37,638 nucleotides of DNA from an uncultured Bacteroidales bacterium. Lineage in GTDB: Bacteria; Bacteroidota; Bacteroidia; Bacteroidales; JACABE01. The notes beneath the pieces are model-generated. The model worked only from the letters and a program-made list of their open reading frames with translations, was not told where the DNA came from and did not search any database. The DNA is taken from contig CAIUKU010000370.1 of NCBI GenBank assembly GCA_903899825.1, positions 1 to 37,638 of the forward strand. The letters run 5' to 3'. The position numbers were made by a program, and so were the translations under genes. How positions within the stretch are numbered: the first letter of the stretch is position 1; every line of letters begins with the position of its first letter. This document shows positions 1 to 8,271 of the stretch, one piece after another.

Positions 1-1466
1 AAACCTTTAAGTAAGAATCTTCGGAACCCCTTGTTTTGTTTGAGTATTCCAAAAACAGGTTCAACGTCAACTGGTCTCTTACTTCGATGTATTTTCCCTT
101 CTTCGCTTAGTAATCGTTCTCTAGCTTTGGCTTTTAGCTCATTTAAGCGGTGACTGACTTCTATAATCCGATTGCCTTTACTTTTATGACACTGACCACG
201 GACTGGACAGCCATTACAGTTTTGTGCCCGATAACGAGAGATTGTCTTTTCGTAGCCTGCCTCAGTGGCTTCAATTTTATTACCAATAAAATTCATACAT
301 TGTCCCATTGGACAGTAGTAGCAGTTCTGTTGTTTGTTGTAGTAAAGATTGTCCACATGGAAGATAGGTTTAGCTTTATCTTTTTCCCTTAGTTCCTTAT
401 CAAAATAATTATACTTGACAAACGCCTCAACTTCATTTTCTTCCAGGTATTCATAATTTTCTTCTGAGCCATAACCAGCATCTGCAGTGAGTTCTTTGGG
501 GAGAAAACCATATTCGTTCTTAAATGATTCCAGATGTGGTTTGAGTGTCTTTGTGTCTGTGGGGTTCTGGTGAATAGTATAATTGGCTATGATTTGGTCA
601 TTTGTGCTGATTTGTGCATTGTAGCCAGGTTTTAACTGACCGTTCCTCATATGATCTTCCTTCATGCGCATAAATGTCGCATCCGGATCTGTTTTAGAAT
701 AGCTGTTACGACCTTTGAGAATTTTCTCCTGTTGTTCATATTGTTCAAGTTTATCAGGCCAGTTCTTTTTTGCGTAATTGATTTTCTGCTTAATATCTTT
801 GTCAATATCTTTATCTTTCAATGCTTGATCAATTTGATTAATGGTCTGACGTACTTTTTCAGGGTCTATTTGCTCAAAGCTTGTGGGAGTGGTATCCTTT
901 AGCTCTTCTTTTGCTAATTCCTGTGTGTATTTCCATAAACCTTCTAGTTGTTGTGCAATGCGTTCTTTAGAGGTCTTTATTCGTTTACCCCAAACAAAGG
1001 TGTAACGATTAGCATTGGATTCTATCTTTGTCCCATCTGTATAAACGTTCTGCAAATCAACGTGCCCGCCTTCTGCCATAAATAATACAACCTGACTGAA
1101 TATTTTTTTAATGGCTCCTTTCAACCGGTCTGTACGAAAACGATTAATGGTATTATGATCTGGTTGTTCCATCCCGGCCAACCACATGAAATGAATGTTC
1201 TCTTTTACTGCAGCTTCAATCTTACGCGATGAGTAAATGTTACAGAGATATCCATAAACAAGAACCTTCAGAAGCATCCGCGGGTGATAGCTTGAACAGC
1301 CACGTGATTTATAATTTTTCAATAGAGGATCCAGATTAATATCCTCGATGATTTGGTTGACAACCCTTACCGGATGATTCTGAGGAATCAATTCATCAAA
1401 GGTTGGAGGGATTGCCATCAGCTGATTTTGCTGATATGGTTTGAATTTTATCCTTGAACTTTTCAT
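1..1466 (-). mobile_element. IS1182-type transposase, C-terminus cut by window edge
   Basis: An open frame starts at the ATG at 1466-1464 and stays open for 488 codons to the left edge, so the stop codon and the left end of the element lie outside the window. The N-terminus resembles the DUF772 domain of IS1182/IS5-like transposases. A DDE catalytic set can be read: D144 in a DGTK motif, D329 in DADAGYG-type context (TADAGYGSEE), and E469 in a VEPVFGILK motif. A cysteine cluster (CYYCPMGQC and CNGCPVRGQC) before the last acidic residue is usual for this family. I read the frame line by line and found no stop or frameshift, so the copy may be active. It would cut and paste DNA in the host chromosome. 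Family assignment is from motifs only. Confidence 0.88.
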
Positions 1467-1517
1467 AATACAAAGATAATAATTTAATACGCTAAATATC
1501 AAAGTTTTATGAAATCT

Positions 1518-1539
1518 TATCAACATTATATTGTTGATA
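1518..1539. repeat. Near-perfect dyad upstream of the transposase
   Basis: Two 8-base arms, TATCAACA and TGTTGATA, are separated by a 6-base AT loop. The dyad lies about 50 bases upstream of the transposase start, inside the insertion sequence. It could be a transposase binding site or a hairpin that limits read-in transcription. Both are inferences. Confidence 0.5.
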
Positions 1540-1554
1540 ACCAGTAAATTAAAA

Positions 1555-1580
1555 AGACTGCCCTTTTGAGACAGCCTCTT
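1555..1580. repeat. Probable right terminal end of the IS element
   Basis: On the minus strand this reads AAGAGGCTGTCTCAAAAGGG followed by CAGTCT. It contains two imperfect arms (AGACTGCC and GACAGCCT), a layout common at IS1182-type ends. The stop codon of the neighbouring cargo remnant begins 12 bases beyond it. The left end is outside the window, so neither the paired inverted repeat nor a target duplication can be confirmed. Confidence 0.45.
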
Positions 1581-1591
1581 AAAAAAGTTGT

Positions 1592-1910
1592 TTATTTGTT
1601 TACAATCGTTATTTTACCTGAAGTAATTTTATTGTTATTCAGTTTAAGCGAATAAAAATACAAACCGGAATTTAAACTGTTAATATTAATTTGCATTTCG
1701 TCAACACCTTTAGTAATCGTAGTTGAATAAACCAGATTGCCCATCATTCCATAAAATTCAATGCTACCATCGCAAGCAATGGTTTCGGTAAACTTAACCC
1801 CACCAAGCCTCCCCGAATGGAAGGCTTTCGCCTGAGTGTAAGATAGCATCATTTGTGTCATTTATTAAAGCGTCTAAAAACTTAAATCCGTAGTAAACTG
1901 CATTGCTTGT
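1592..1910 (-). pseudogene. Broken T9SS cargo gene, sorting-domain remnant
   Basis: The last 57 or so codons encode the second half of a type A T9SS sorting domain, with the typical sequence SLNSGLYFYSLKL and a basic end (TIVNK). The usual LYPNP start of that domain is absent. An ATG at 1861 opens an 89-codon frame, but its first 25 to 30 residues come from a palindromic repeat (1806-1828) and do not look like protein. A different frame upstream, about 1905 to 1800, reads like genuine cargo sequence (NAVYYGFKFLDALIND) and then stops inside the repeat. I read this as the 3' end of a cargo gene damaged by a frameshift and a repeat insertion, with the rest lost. It is unlikely to make an exported protein. 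Confidence 0.6.
1806..1828. repeat. Palindromic repeat inside the cargo remnant
   Basis: The arms AAGCCTCCC and GGAAGGCTT pair with one mismatch around a short loop. On the minus strand the palindrome is followed by TTGGTGGGG. The same layout, a GC-rich hairpin with a G-rich tail, recurs at 1917-1947 and 6782-6811, which suggests one family of REP-like elements. Confidence 0.55.
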
Positions 1911-1916
1911 TTTTCT

Positions 1917-1947
1917 CCCTCTCCTTTGGAGAGGGCCGGGGTGAGGT
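1917..1947. repeat. REP-like palindrome with G-rich tail
   Basis: The perfect 8-base arms CCCTCTCC and GGAGAGGG surround a TTT loop and are followed by CCGGGGTGAGG. The element lies directly after the stop codon of the type B cargo gene (1949) and may act as its transcript end. It also bounds the upstream side of the cargo remnant. Confidence 0.6.
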
Positions 1948-1948
1948 G

Positions 1949-3154
1949 CTATTTCATCACCGTCACGCTTCCCTTATACTCCTTCACATTCCCGTTTCGT
2001 TTGTTTTTTGCAATAAGCAGGTAATAATAAACACCCTCTCCGCATGATTTGCAGTTGAAATCATTTTGGTAGCTGGTATTTTGGTAAATCATATTGCCCC
2101 AACGGTTAAATATTTGCAGACTGAGTTCGTAATCAGTAGCATTGCCAATACTGAAATCATCATTGTTGCCATCACCATTTGGGGTGATAAAGTTAGGTAT
2201 TATTAATGGAGGATTGCAAATATTTTCATCTTCTGCACTTATTACAATGGTATCGGAAGTTGTAACATCATATTCTGCCACGTAAGCTCTTACCCAGTAA
2301 GTGCCGGGCTGTTTTACCTCATAAGTGGCAGCATGGCTGCTATCCTGCCAGGTATAGCTGGCACTTGGAAGCTTAGGGTTTAATAAAATACTTTCTCCCT
2401 CGCACAGGCTGGTATCCTGCCCAAGGTTTATCTCAAAACTGCACTCGCAGACTGAGACGTCGTCGATTAAATAGTATGCATAAAACATAGTTGAGTCGTC
2501 CATTGGCAGAATATTTGTTTGACTATCTCTTTTAAAATTACCAATTGTAATATATTCTTCTCCGCCATTAGCTATATAAAGACCTGATACTTTTGTCCAG
2601 TTTATAGTATCCGTAATAAGTCCATTTTTATTGCATATTTGAGGTATAGAATCTATAAAAGTTTCACCATGTGCTAATGGATTATATGAACAAACATAAG
2701 ATTGGGTGATCAATATGCCAAGATTTTCTACTGCAATATTGCCATACATAGATAAAACAGTATAAAAACTACCACAATACTTTTTAGCTTTAACAAATTT
2801 GTTCTTCAGTTTTACTTCCAGGTATTCTCTATAGTCGGGATAATTCGATGGATTAAAAAAAGGACATATTCCTGCACAAGCACTACCAGAGTTTGGCAAT
2901 TTAATTGATAAAATTTGTAATAAATTTGCATGATTTGTACAAATATTAAGATAATCAGTAGAGCCATTATCATTATTTCCTCTTGATGGATCCCATGGTA
3001 TTGCTTTACTAATTTGACTAATATCATTTGGACAAGTTGTAAAACCCTCAAAACCAGGATTAGGTACAAGATTATCCCCAATAATATGCTGAGAAAACAA
3101 ATTTATTAAATAAAAATTGAATAAAAAAGCAATAAAGATAATTTTAGTCTTCAT
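1949..3154 (-). CDS. T9SS type B cargo protein (gliding-associated C-terminal domain)
   Basis: The 401-residue product starts with a signal peptide (about 1-21, ending LINLFSQ). Residues 27-235 resemble the N-terminal region seen in many Bacteroidota surface proteins (NLVPNPGFEGFTTCP, later DDVSVCEC). An Ig/PKD-like segment follows at 243-306, with the hallmark LGQDTSLCEGES. Residues 315-401 are a CHU_C type B sorting domain, with PNGDGNND at 326-333 and FNRWGNMIYQ after it. Such proteins are exported by Sec, then moved across the outer membrane and attached or released by the type IX system. The substrate or partner of the N-terminal region is unknown. The gene follows the 949-residue cargo gene in the same direction, but a strong terminator lies between them, so it probably has its own promoter. 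Confidence 0.85.
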   Translation of the reverse strand: MKTKIIFIAFLFNFYLINLFSQHIIGDNLVPNPGFEGFTTCPNDISQISKAIPWDPSRGNNDNGSTDYLNICTNHANLLQILSIKLPNSGSACAGICPFFNPSNYPDYREYLEVKLKNKFVKAKKYCGSFYTVLSMYGNIAVENLGILITQSYVCSYNPLAHGETFIDSIPQICNKNGLITDTINWTKVSGLYIANGGEEYITIGNFKRDSQTNILPMDDSTMFYAYYLIDDVSVCECSFEINLGQDTSLCEGESILLNPKLPSASYTWQDSSHAATYEVKQPGTYWVRAYVAEYDVTTSDTIVISAEDENICNPPLIIPNFITPNGDGNNDDFSIGNATDYELSLQIFNRWGNMIYQNTSYQNDFNCKSCGEGVYYYLLIAKNKRNGNVKEYKGSVTVMK

Positions 3155-3166
3155 AAAAAGAAATAA

Positions 3167-3206
3167 AAAGGCACAAGTAGAAAAATTAATTTCTACTTAT
3201 GCCTTT
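3167..3206 (-). terminator. Strong hairpin terminator after the type A cargo gene
   Basis: The 17-base arms 3167-3183 and 3190-3206 pair at 16 positions around an AATTAA loop. On the minus strand the hairpin is followed by TTTATTTC. It begins six bases past the stop codon of the 949-residue gene and separates the two cargo genes. Confidence 0.8.
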
Positions 3207-3211
3207 GCTAA

Positions 3212-6061
3212 TTATTTAATGATTAAAAGTTTATTTTTACATACAACTTCGTTGACTGAGGTAATTTTATAAAAGTACAAACCGGCTTTTAAATCTTTAA
3301 CAGAAACCGAAATAAACTGATAGCCATACTTAAGTTGATTACTTTGCAATAAATTTCCAGTATATCCGTATATTTCCAATACTGCATTGGCATTTAAGGC
3401 ATTGTTAAATTCTATCATCACTTCATCAGATGCCGGATTTGGATACAATTTGGCATTCATGGTTTTTGCATTTGTTGGTTGGGTTTTTGGAGATTTGGCA
3501 AAATCGGCTTCTATAACTTCATCATCCAGATTGAGCATTTGTCGGGCAATATAAACCGCATCGCCACCTTCCCAGGGTGTGTAATTTACAGCAATTGGCA
3601 TCAATATTTCTATCTGTTCCTGTGTAAGCGAATAATTACCTTCGGCAAATGTATTGAGATAAATTTCATTAACTTGTTTACGGAAATAATCTATTAGTTT
3701 TTGATCCAGTAAAGTAGCATTCTTAATCATAGCCAGTGAATCCTGTTTATCTTTAATCAAAGCTTCTATTTCTGCTATTTTTTCGATATTTCCGGCAGCC
3801 TCTGCAACATAAAAATCCTGGTACAATATATCGCTACTGTCACCCAGATACATCATAGCCTGATTTTCCTTTATTGCCTTGTACAAGGCTTTTTTATCAT
3901 ATTCTTTGAATTGTTCCTCCAGTTGGGTATAGGTATTGGAGTCTCTAACAATTTTGCCGTATAATTCTTCTCTTTCATTGGCACTTATACCGATGGTAGT
4001 AAGTGGTACAGGCAAACCGGCACAGGGAGTTTGGGTATTAGTAGTAGTTGATTGAATGATATAGCCAATCGTAGGATTGGGGCTAATTCCATTTAGTAAC
4101 TGATATGTATAAGGAGTAGGATCACGTACAAACCAGCGTGTATTTCCGTTTAACAAATGCCCAGAGGCTGCCCACAAACGGCGGGTAGTATTTCCAAGAC
4201 TCCAGTTACCAAACCATTCGTTATCGGTAGGTATATTGGGCGATGGATAAGCATAGCCCTGTGAAGTAATGGTAGATTGATAATTAAACAAAAATCCGTA
4301 GTATCCATCATATATTTTATTGCAGAAAAACTGGGTAAAGTTGCAATCGCCATATACATTAATACCTGCACCATATCGGTTAATAAACGGATTGTTGGTA
4401 ATTAATCCGTTGTTTACCTGTGAAATATCTATCCCATAAAATAAATTTTCAAAATCAGGTATTGCCCAATTGGCAATAGACAAACTATTATCGTAAATAT
4501 TAATACCATAGCAACCATTAGCTTTAATAGCCGAATTTGGTTTATTTACAGGCGGATTGTTACCGTCAAGAAAAATGGTGTTGCTATATATCTGCACCAG
4601 CAAATTACGGGAAGCATTACTGTTGGCGCTTGTAATCATAATACCTCTGTTTATAGCATTTATAGAATTGCCATTAAGTTTTATATTGCAATCGCGAGGC
4701 TGTATGTTTGAAATGCTTATACCAGTCCGGGTATGATCAGTAGCACTGATAGGCCCTGCGATGGTATTGTTGCTAACATAAGAGTCATCAAACAAATCTT
4801 TTCCAACTATACCAAGATTGGTTGTATTCAGGTTGTTACTTTCAGTTTGCAATAGCTGATTATATGCATAAATTCCATTATAACAGTTATTGAAATTATT
4901 TCTATATAATCCACTCCCTCCTATTTTTAATCCATGCCATAAATTGCCTGAACTTAATATTGGATCGCCAATGGAAAATATTGCTGTAGAATTGTATTGA
5001 AATGTTGGATCATTTCCTGCAGGAGAAGTGTTTAAATTTATATTTCTAAATAAATTGTTATATATTTCAACATAAGATTGTTCTGTTTTAATACCACAAA
5101 ACATATCATTGAATTGATTAAGATAACTTGCACTGGAAGGATCTCCAATGATTAGTGAATCAGTTCTGAAAACATCAACACCACTATAAGTTTGAACACC
5201 CTGATAAGGATAATGTTGCAGGCTATTGCTTCCAACAAAAAAATTACCTCTTATGATTCCATTATACGGAGGTGTACCTCCACCTGAACCTTGGTAAATA
5301 TAGATATTCTTATAATTTTCTACAAACTCATTATCTTCAATCAAAAACGTAGAACCCTGGTAAATATTTACAGCATGTTGTGCATTTTTAATTGCTGAAG
5401 CTTGTATATTAATATGCTGCGTTAAATCATTGGTGTAAATTCCATCCCACATATTGCTGCAACAATTAATGGTATTATCTGAAATAATACTACCATTAAT
5501 TATTGATAAAGTAATATTAGGTTTATTAAGTATAATTTTAGAATTGGGTGAAACATATACAAATGCATGATCAAAACTTACATCATTATTTATAATAAAA
5601 TCACCATTGATAACTATTACATCATTGGGGTTAAAAGATAAATTAGTTGATGTACTATAATTTTTTAAAACATAATTAGCACCTGCATTATAACAGCAGG
5701 GATAAATTTCAAAATTTGCAGTAGCTGATGTACTTCCTTGATAATTAGCTGTTACAGACAATGAAGCATAATTACAATTTGTAATAGTATGATCAAAAAT
5801 AACTGTAATTTGTGGGCTACCATTCATATTTGAGATATACCCTCCTGCTGATAAAGTCCAAGTATAGGTATATAAAGAATTTGGATTTGAAACAGTGTAG
5901 GTAGCACTATTATCACAGTCATTATTATAACCTGATATTATGGGTGTAGGTATTTGCCCAAAACAATTGGCAGAAATTATCATAACTGCTAAAATTAGCG
6001 TAAATTTAAAATTTTGTATAAAATTACTATATATTTTGTGTTTAAACCTATTTTTTTTCAT
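3212..6061 (-). CDS. T9SS type A cargo protein with beta-helix-like region
   Basis: The 949-residue product has a long signal peptide (about 1-35, ending NCFGQ). A PKD/Ig-like segment follows (about 36-118). Residues about 130-640 hold many short N-rich strands with phrases such as IYNNLF, IRGNFF, LITNNPF and NNTIAG. This is the pattern of right-handed parallel beta-helix (NosD/pectate-lyase-like) proteins. Residues about 690-860 are charged and probably helical. A type A sorting domain closes the protein at 872-949 (LYPNPASDEV at its start, LKAGLYFYKI and a basic tail). Beta-helix cargo often binds or cleaves polysaccharide, but no catalytic residues can be assigned, so an adhesin or structural surface protein is equally possible. 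The start at 6061 fits the signal peptide. Confidence 0.8.
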   Translation of the reverse strand: MKKNRFKHKIYSNFIQNFKFTLILAVMIISANCFGQIPTPIISGYNNDCDNSATYTVSNPNSLYTYTWTLSAGGYISNMNGSPQITVIFDHTITNCNYASLSVTANYQGSTSATANFEIYPCCYNAGANYVLKNYSTSTNLSFNPNDVIVINGDFIINNDVSFDHAFVYVSPNSKIILNKPNITLSIINGSIISDNTINCCSNMWDGIYTNDLTQHINIQASAIKNAQHAVNIYQGSTFLIEDNEFVENYKNIYIYQGSGGGTPPYNGIIRGNFFVGSNSLQHYPYQGVQTYSGVDVFRTDSLIIGDPSSASYLNQFNDMFCGIKTEQSYVEIYNNLFRNINLNTSPAGNDPTFQYNSTAIFSIGDPILSSGNLWHGLKIGGSGLYRNNFNNCYNGIYAYNQLLQTESNNLNTTNLGIVGKDLFDDSYVSNNTIAGPISATDHTRTGISISNIQPRDCNIKLNGNSINAINRGIMITSANSNASRNLLVQIYSNTIFLDGNNPPVNKPNSAIKANGCYGINIYDNSLSIANWAIPDFENLFYGIDISQVNNGLITNNPFINRYGAGINVYGDCNFTQFFCNKIYDGYYGFLFNYQSTITSQGYAYPSPNIPTDNEWFGNWSLGNTTRRLWAASGHLLNGNTRWFVRDPTPYTYQLLNGISPNPTIGYIIQSTTTNTQTPCAGLPVPLTTIGISANEREELYGKIVRDSNTYTQLEEQFKEYDKKALYKAIKENQAMMYLGDSSDILYQDFYVAEAAGNIEKIAEIEALIKDKQDSLAMIKNATLLDQKLIDYFRKQVNEIYLNTFAEGNYSLTQEQIEILMPIAVNYTPWEGGDAVYIARQMLNLDDEVIEADFAKSPKTQPTNAKTMNAKLYPNPASDEVMIEFNNALNANAVLEIYGYTGNLLQSNQLKYGYQFISVSVKDLKAGLYFYKITSVNEVVCKNKLLIIK

Positions 6062-6149
6062 TTTTAAAAGTATTTAAATGCAAAAATTTTGAATAGCATC
6101 AAATGATTATTTATCAGCTACTCCTTTTATTTAAAAAAATCCTAAAGCA

Positions 6150-6166
6150 AAGCAACTGAGTTGCTT
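6150..6166. repeat. Perfect 8-bp dyad followed by a T run
   Basis: AAGCAACT and AGTTGCTT surround a single G, and CGCAGTTTTTT follows on the plus strand. The shape is terminator-like, but no plus-strand gene lies upstream. A related word combination (GAAGTTGCTTGACTTCGCAA) occurs at about 21028-21050. Confidence 0.4.
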
Positions 6167-6491
6167 CGCAGTTTTTTAGCGTATAATTAACGTATATTTA
6201 CACACTTAGCCTTTTAATTTATACTATTTTTGCATTGCCTCTTTTTTAATAACTGGCTTAAAGTTTTCGCGTTCCAAGCAAATTTTCAGGTATCGGTATT
6301 AGGGAGAGGCATTTTTTATGTATGCACTCAGCTGCAGGGTTTGCAAGCCCTTCAGTATCAATTCCAACATCTTTTCTTTAAACTTTGTTATTGGTTAATA
6401 GTTGTTTGTTTATTGTTTATTTGGTTTCTTAGTCGAAGTATAATAATTTATTTCCGCGTCAAAAGTAAACTATTACAATGTTTAAATGCAA

Positions 6492-6623
6492 GTTTTGTGA
6501 CATTTTAGTGACATTTATGTGGCATCGAAAAAGTTTATATTTTTAGATTGTTGATAATAAGATATATAAGCTGTCTTTTTTGTGAGATTTTTGTGGGATT
6601 TTTGTGACATCGGAGAAGTTTTA
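6492..6623. repeat. Two copies of a GTGACAT repeat cluster
   Basis: The right copy has three exact 11-base units at 6577-6609 (TTTTTGTGAGA, TTTTTGTGGGA, TTTTTGTGACA), then TCGGAGAAGTTTT. The left copy at 6492-6535 has three looser units of the same word (TTTTGTGACA, TTTTAGTGACA, TTTATGTGGCA), then TCGAAAAAGTTT. Both copies therefore share the three-unit head and the TCGRARAAGTTT tail. Confidence 0.65.
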
Positions 6624-6701
6624 AGAAAAAAAGTGTTAAGTGTTAAGTTGTGAGAAAATGGAAGATCGAAAATGGAAGTTTTGGGACGCTGATGCTTTTA
6701 C

Positions 6702-6764
6702 TTTATCCTTTTTACTTTAACCTTTTTCCTTTTTACTTTAACCTTTATCCTTTTTACTTTATCC
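6702..6764 (+). repeat. Phase-perfect heptamer array upstream of queA
   Basis: Nine consecutive 7-base units follow without an indel: TTTATCC, TTTTTAC, TTTAACC, TTTTTCC, TTTTTAC, TTTAACC, TTTATCC, TTTTTAC, TTTATCC. The same words occur on the opposite strand at 19625-19701, upstream of pgk. The pyrimidine-rich strand is the sense strand of the following gene in both places. Confidence 0.8.
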
Positions 6765-6781
6765 TTTACTTTTTCTTTTAC

Positions 6782-6811
6782 CCTTCCCTTCGGAAGGATT
6801 TAGGATGGGCC
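6782..6811. repeat. REP-like palindrome upstream of queA
   Basis: CCTTCC and GGAAGG pair around CTTC and are followed by ATTTAGGATGGGCC. It has the same layout as the elements at 1806 and 1917. It lies between the heptamer array and the queA promoter box. Confidence 0.5.
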
Positions 6812-6827
6812 TATTGTTTTTCTTTTT

Positions 6828-6835
6828 TACCTTTG
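6828..6835 (+). promoter_or_regulatory. Likely -7 box for queA
   Basis: TACCTTTG matches the Bacteroidota -7 consensus TAnnTTTG. The queA start codon begins 15 bases downstream, which would leave only a very short leader. A well-spaced -33 box is not evident; the nearest TTG is at 6814-6816, closer than usual. Confidence 0.45.
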
Positions 6836-6849
6836 CAAAAAAATAATAC

Positions 6850-8076
6850 ATGATTGATCCGTCCAAAATCAATATCAGGGATTTTGATTATCCCCTCACT
6901 GAAGAACGCATCGCTGGTTTTCCGCTTGAAAACCGTGATGCTTCCAAACTATTGCTGTATCAAAACGGTGAATATGCAACCCATCAGTTCAGCGAATTGC
7001 CCGATTTACTGCCGGATCATAGCTTGCTGATATTCAACAATACCAGGGTTATCCATGCCCGTATACTGTTCACTAAAGAAAAGGGAAGCATTATAGAGAT
7101 TTTTTGTCTGGAACCGGCTGATCATATTCCGGATATTCAGATGGCATTTCAGCAGCAGGGCAAATCTGTCTGGAAATGTTTGGTAGGTAACAACAAGCGA
7201 TGGAAAACTGTTTTTTTGGAAAAAGAATTTGAATACAGGGGGAAAACGCATTTATTAAAAGCAACACGCAAAGAGGCTGTTGAGAATGCATGGATGATTG
7301 AATTCAGCTGGGAGGATGCATTGCTTTCTTTTGCTGAGGTGTTAGCGCAATCCGGTGTAATTCCTTTGCCCCCTTACCTGAACAGAGAAGCTGAAGAAAC
7401 GGATACCATCCGTTATCAGACGGTATATGCTGCAGAAAATGGTTCTGTCGCCGCACCTACTGCCGGCTTGCATTTTACAGCAGACACTTTTGCCCGACTG
7501 GCATCCCGGGATATAGGCTGCGAAAACATTACCCTTCACGTGGGTGCAGGCACTTTCAAACCGGTAAGCTCTGAAACCATCGATCAGCATAGCATGCACA
7601 GCGAGAAACTCTATATCGAACGCAGCCTGATTGTTAAACTGATAGAAAACCCGGATAAAAATATCATTCCGGTGGGTACCACCAGTGCCAGAACACTTGA
7701 ATCACTCTTCTGGTTTGGCGTGAAGCTGGCTGTCGATGGACCAATATATGAAGAACTGGAAGTATTGCAATGGGACGCTTATCAGGAAAAATACAATATT
7801 CAAATGACGGCTGCCATGGCATTGGAGAACATCCTCAGCTATATGAAAAGTCGCGATATGAAAGTATTGAGCGGACAAACCCAGCTGATGATACTGCCGG
7901 GCTATCGCTTTAAAATTGCCAAAGGCATCATTACCAATTTTCACCAGCCCCGTTCTACGCTTTTACTGTTAATTACTGCTATGATTGGTGAGAAATGGAA
8001 AGAAATCTACGCTTATGCACTCGCCAACGATTATCGTTTTTTAAGCTATGGGGACAGTTGTTTGCTGCTTCCTTAA
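6850..8076 (+). CDS. queA: S-adenosylmethionine:tRNA ribosyltransferase-isomerase
   Basis: QueA moves the ribosyl part of S-adenosylmethionine to preQ1 at position 34 of certain tRNAs, giving epoxyqueuosine, in the cytoplasm. The 408-residue product carries family motifs in order: FNNTRV (62-67), IPLPPY (171-176), DTIRYQTVYA (185-194), APTAGLHFT (202-210), LHVGAGTFKPV (229-239), VGTTSARTLES (275-285) and TNFHQPRST (362-370). It is longer than the roughly 350 residues usual in Proteobacteria, which I believe is normal in this phylum. The ATG at 6850 lies just after a TACCTTTG box, which supports this start. It converges with the beta-lactamase gene, and no other queuosine gene is in the window. 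Confidence 0.95.
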   Translation: MIDPSKINIRDFDYPLTEERIAGFPLENRDASKLLLYQNGEYATHQFSELPDLLPDHSLLIFNNTRVIHARILFTKEKGSIIEIFCLEPADHIPDIQMAFQQQGKSVWKCLVGNNKRWKTVFLEKEFEYRGKTHLLKATRKEAVENAWMIEFSWEDALLSFAEVLAQSGVIPLPPYLNREAEETDTIRYQTVYAAENGSVAAPTAGLHFTADTFARLASRDIGCENITLHVGAGTFKPVSSETIDQHSMHSEKLYIERSLIVKLIENPDKNIIPVGTTSARTLESLFWFGVKLAVDGPIYEELEVLQWDAYQEKYNIQMTAAMALENILSYMKSRDMKVLSGQTQLMILPGYRFKIAKGIITNFHQPRSTLLLLITAMIGEKWKEIYAYALANDYRFLSYGDSCLLLP

Positions 8077-8125
8077 AGAATAATTTCCCGGTTTATAATT
8101 CAATGTCGTAAAATATCACATTTAA

Positions 8126-8224
8126 CCGCAAAGTCCCGCAAAGGTTTCCACAAAGTTCCGCAAAGAAATTCAACAAATTTAACTTCTGCAACTCTTTGCG
8201 AATTCTCAGCGTTCTTTGCGTTTA
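8126..8224. repeat. CGCAAAG words between convergent genes
   Basis: The left half carries four CGCAAAG-like words spaced 10 to 11 bases apart (8126-8165). The right half carries the complement CTTTGCG at 8194-8200 and 8214-8220. The inverted halves can fold into a hairpin, so the segment may serve as a two-way terminator for queA and the beta-lactamase gene. Confidence 0.55.
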
Positions 8225-8271
8225 AATCTTTTAATACTAAAAAACTTTAACTAAACAACATTGGTTTATTA

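Larger units (their letters stand above)
6062..6849. other. 788-bp gap made mostly of short repeats
   Basis: This gap separates a minus-strand gene from plus-strand queA. Its left third is AT-rich and should hold the cargo-gene promoter. It then contains a perfect 8-base dyad (6150-6166), two related repeat clusters (6492-6535 and 6577-6623), GTTAAGT words (6631-6650), a heptamer array (6702-6764) and a REP-like palindrome (6782-6811). A slightly GC-richer stretch at about 6285-6370 might be gene debris but shows no recognisable protein. Confidence 0.6.

Noticed and set aside
1-1466. Host gene interrupted by the IS in this window
   Set aside because: The IS right end lies past the stop codon of the cargo remnant, and the left flank is outside the window, so no interrupted gene can be shown.
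6285-6370. GC-richer stretch that might be a gene fragment
   Set aside because: I translated it in several frames and saw no recognisable protein, so I list it only as part of the gap.
6230-6508. 92-codon plus-strand frame in the gap before queA
   Set aside because: The product is hydrophobic and Cys/Phe-rich with no recognisable motif, it runs into the GTGACAT repeat cluster, and no promoter or ribosome site supports it.
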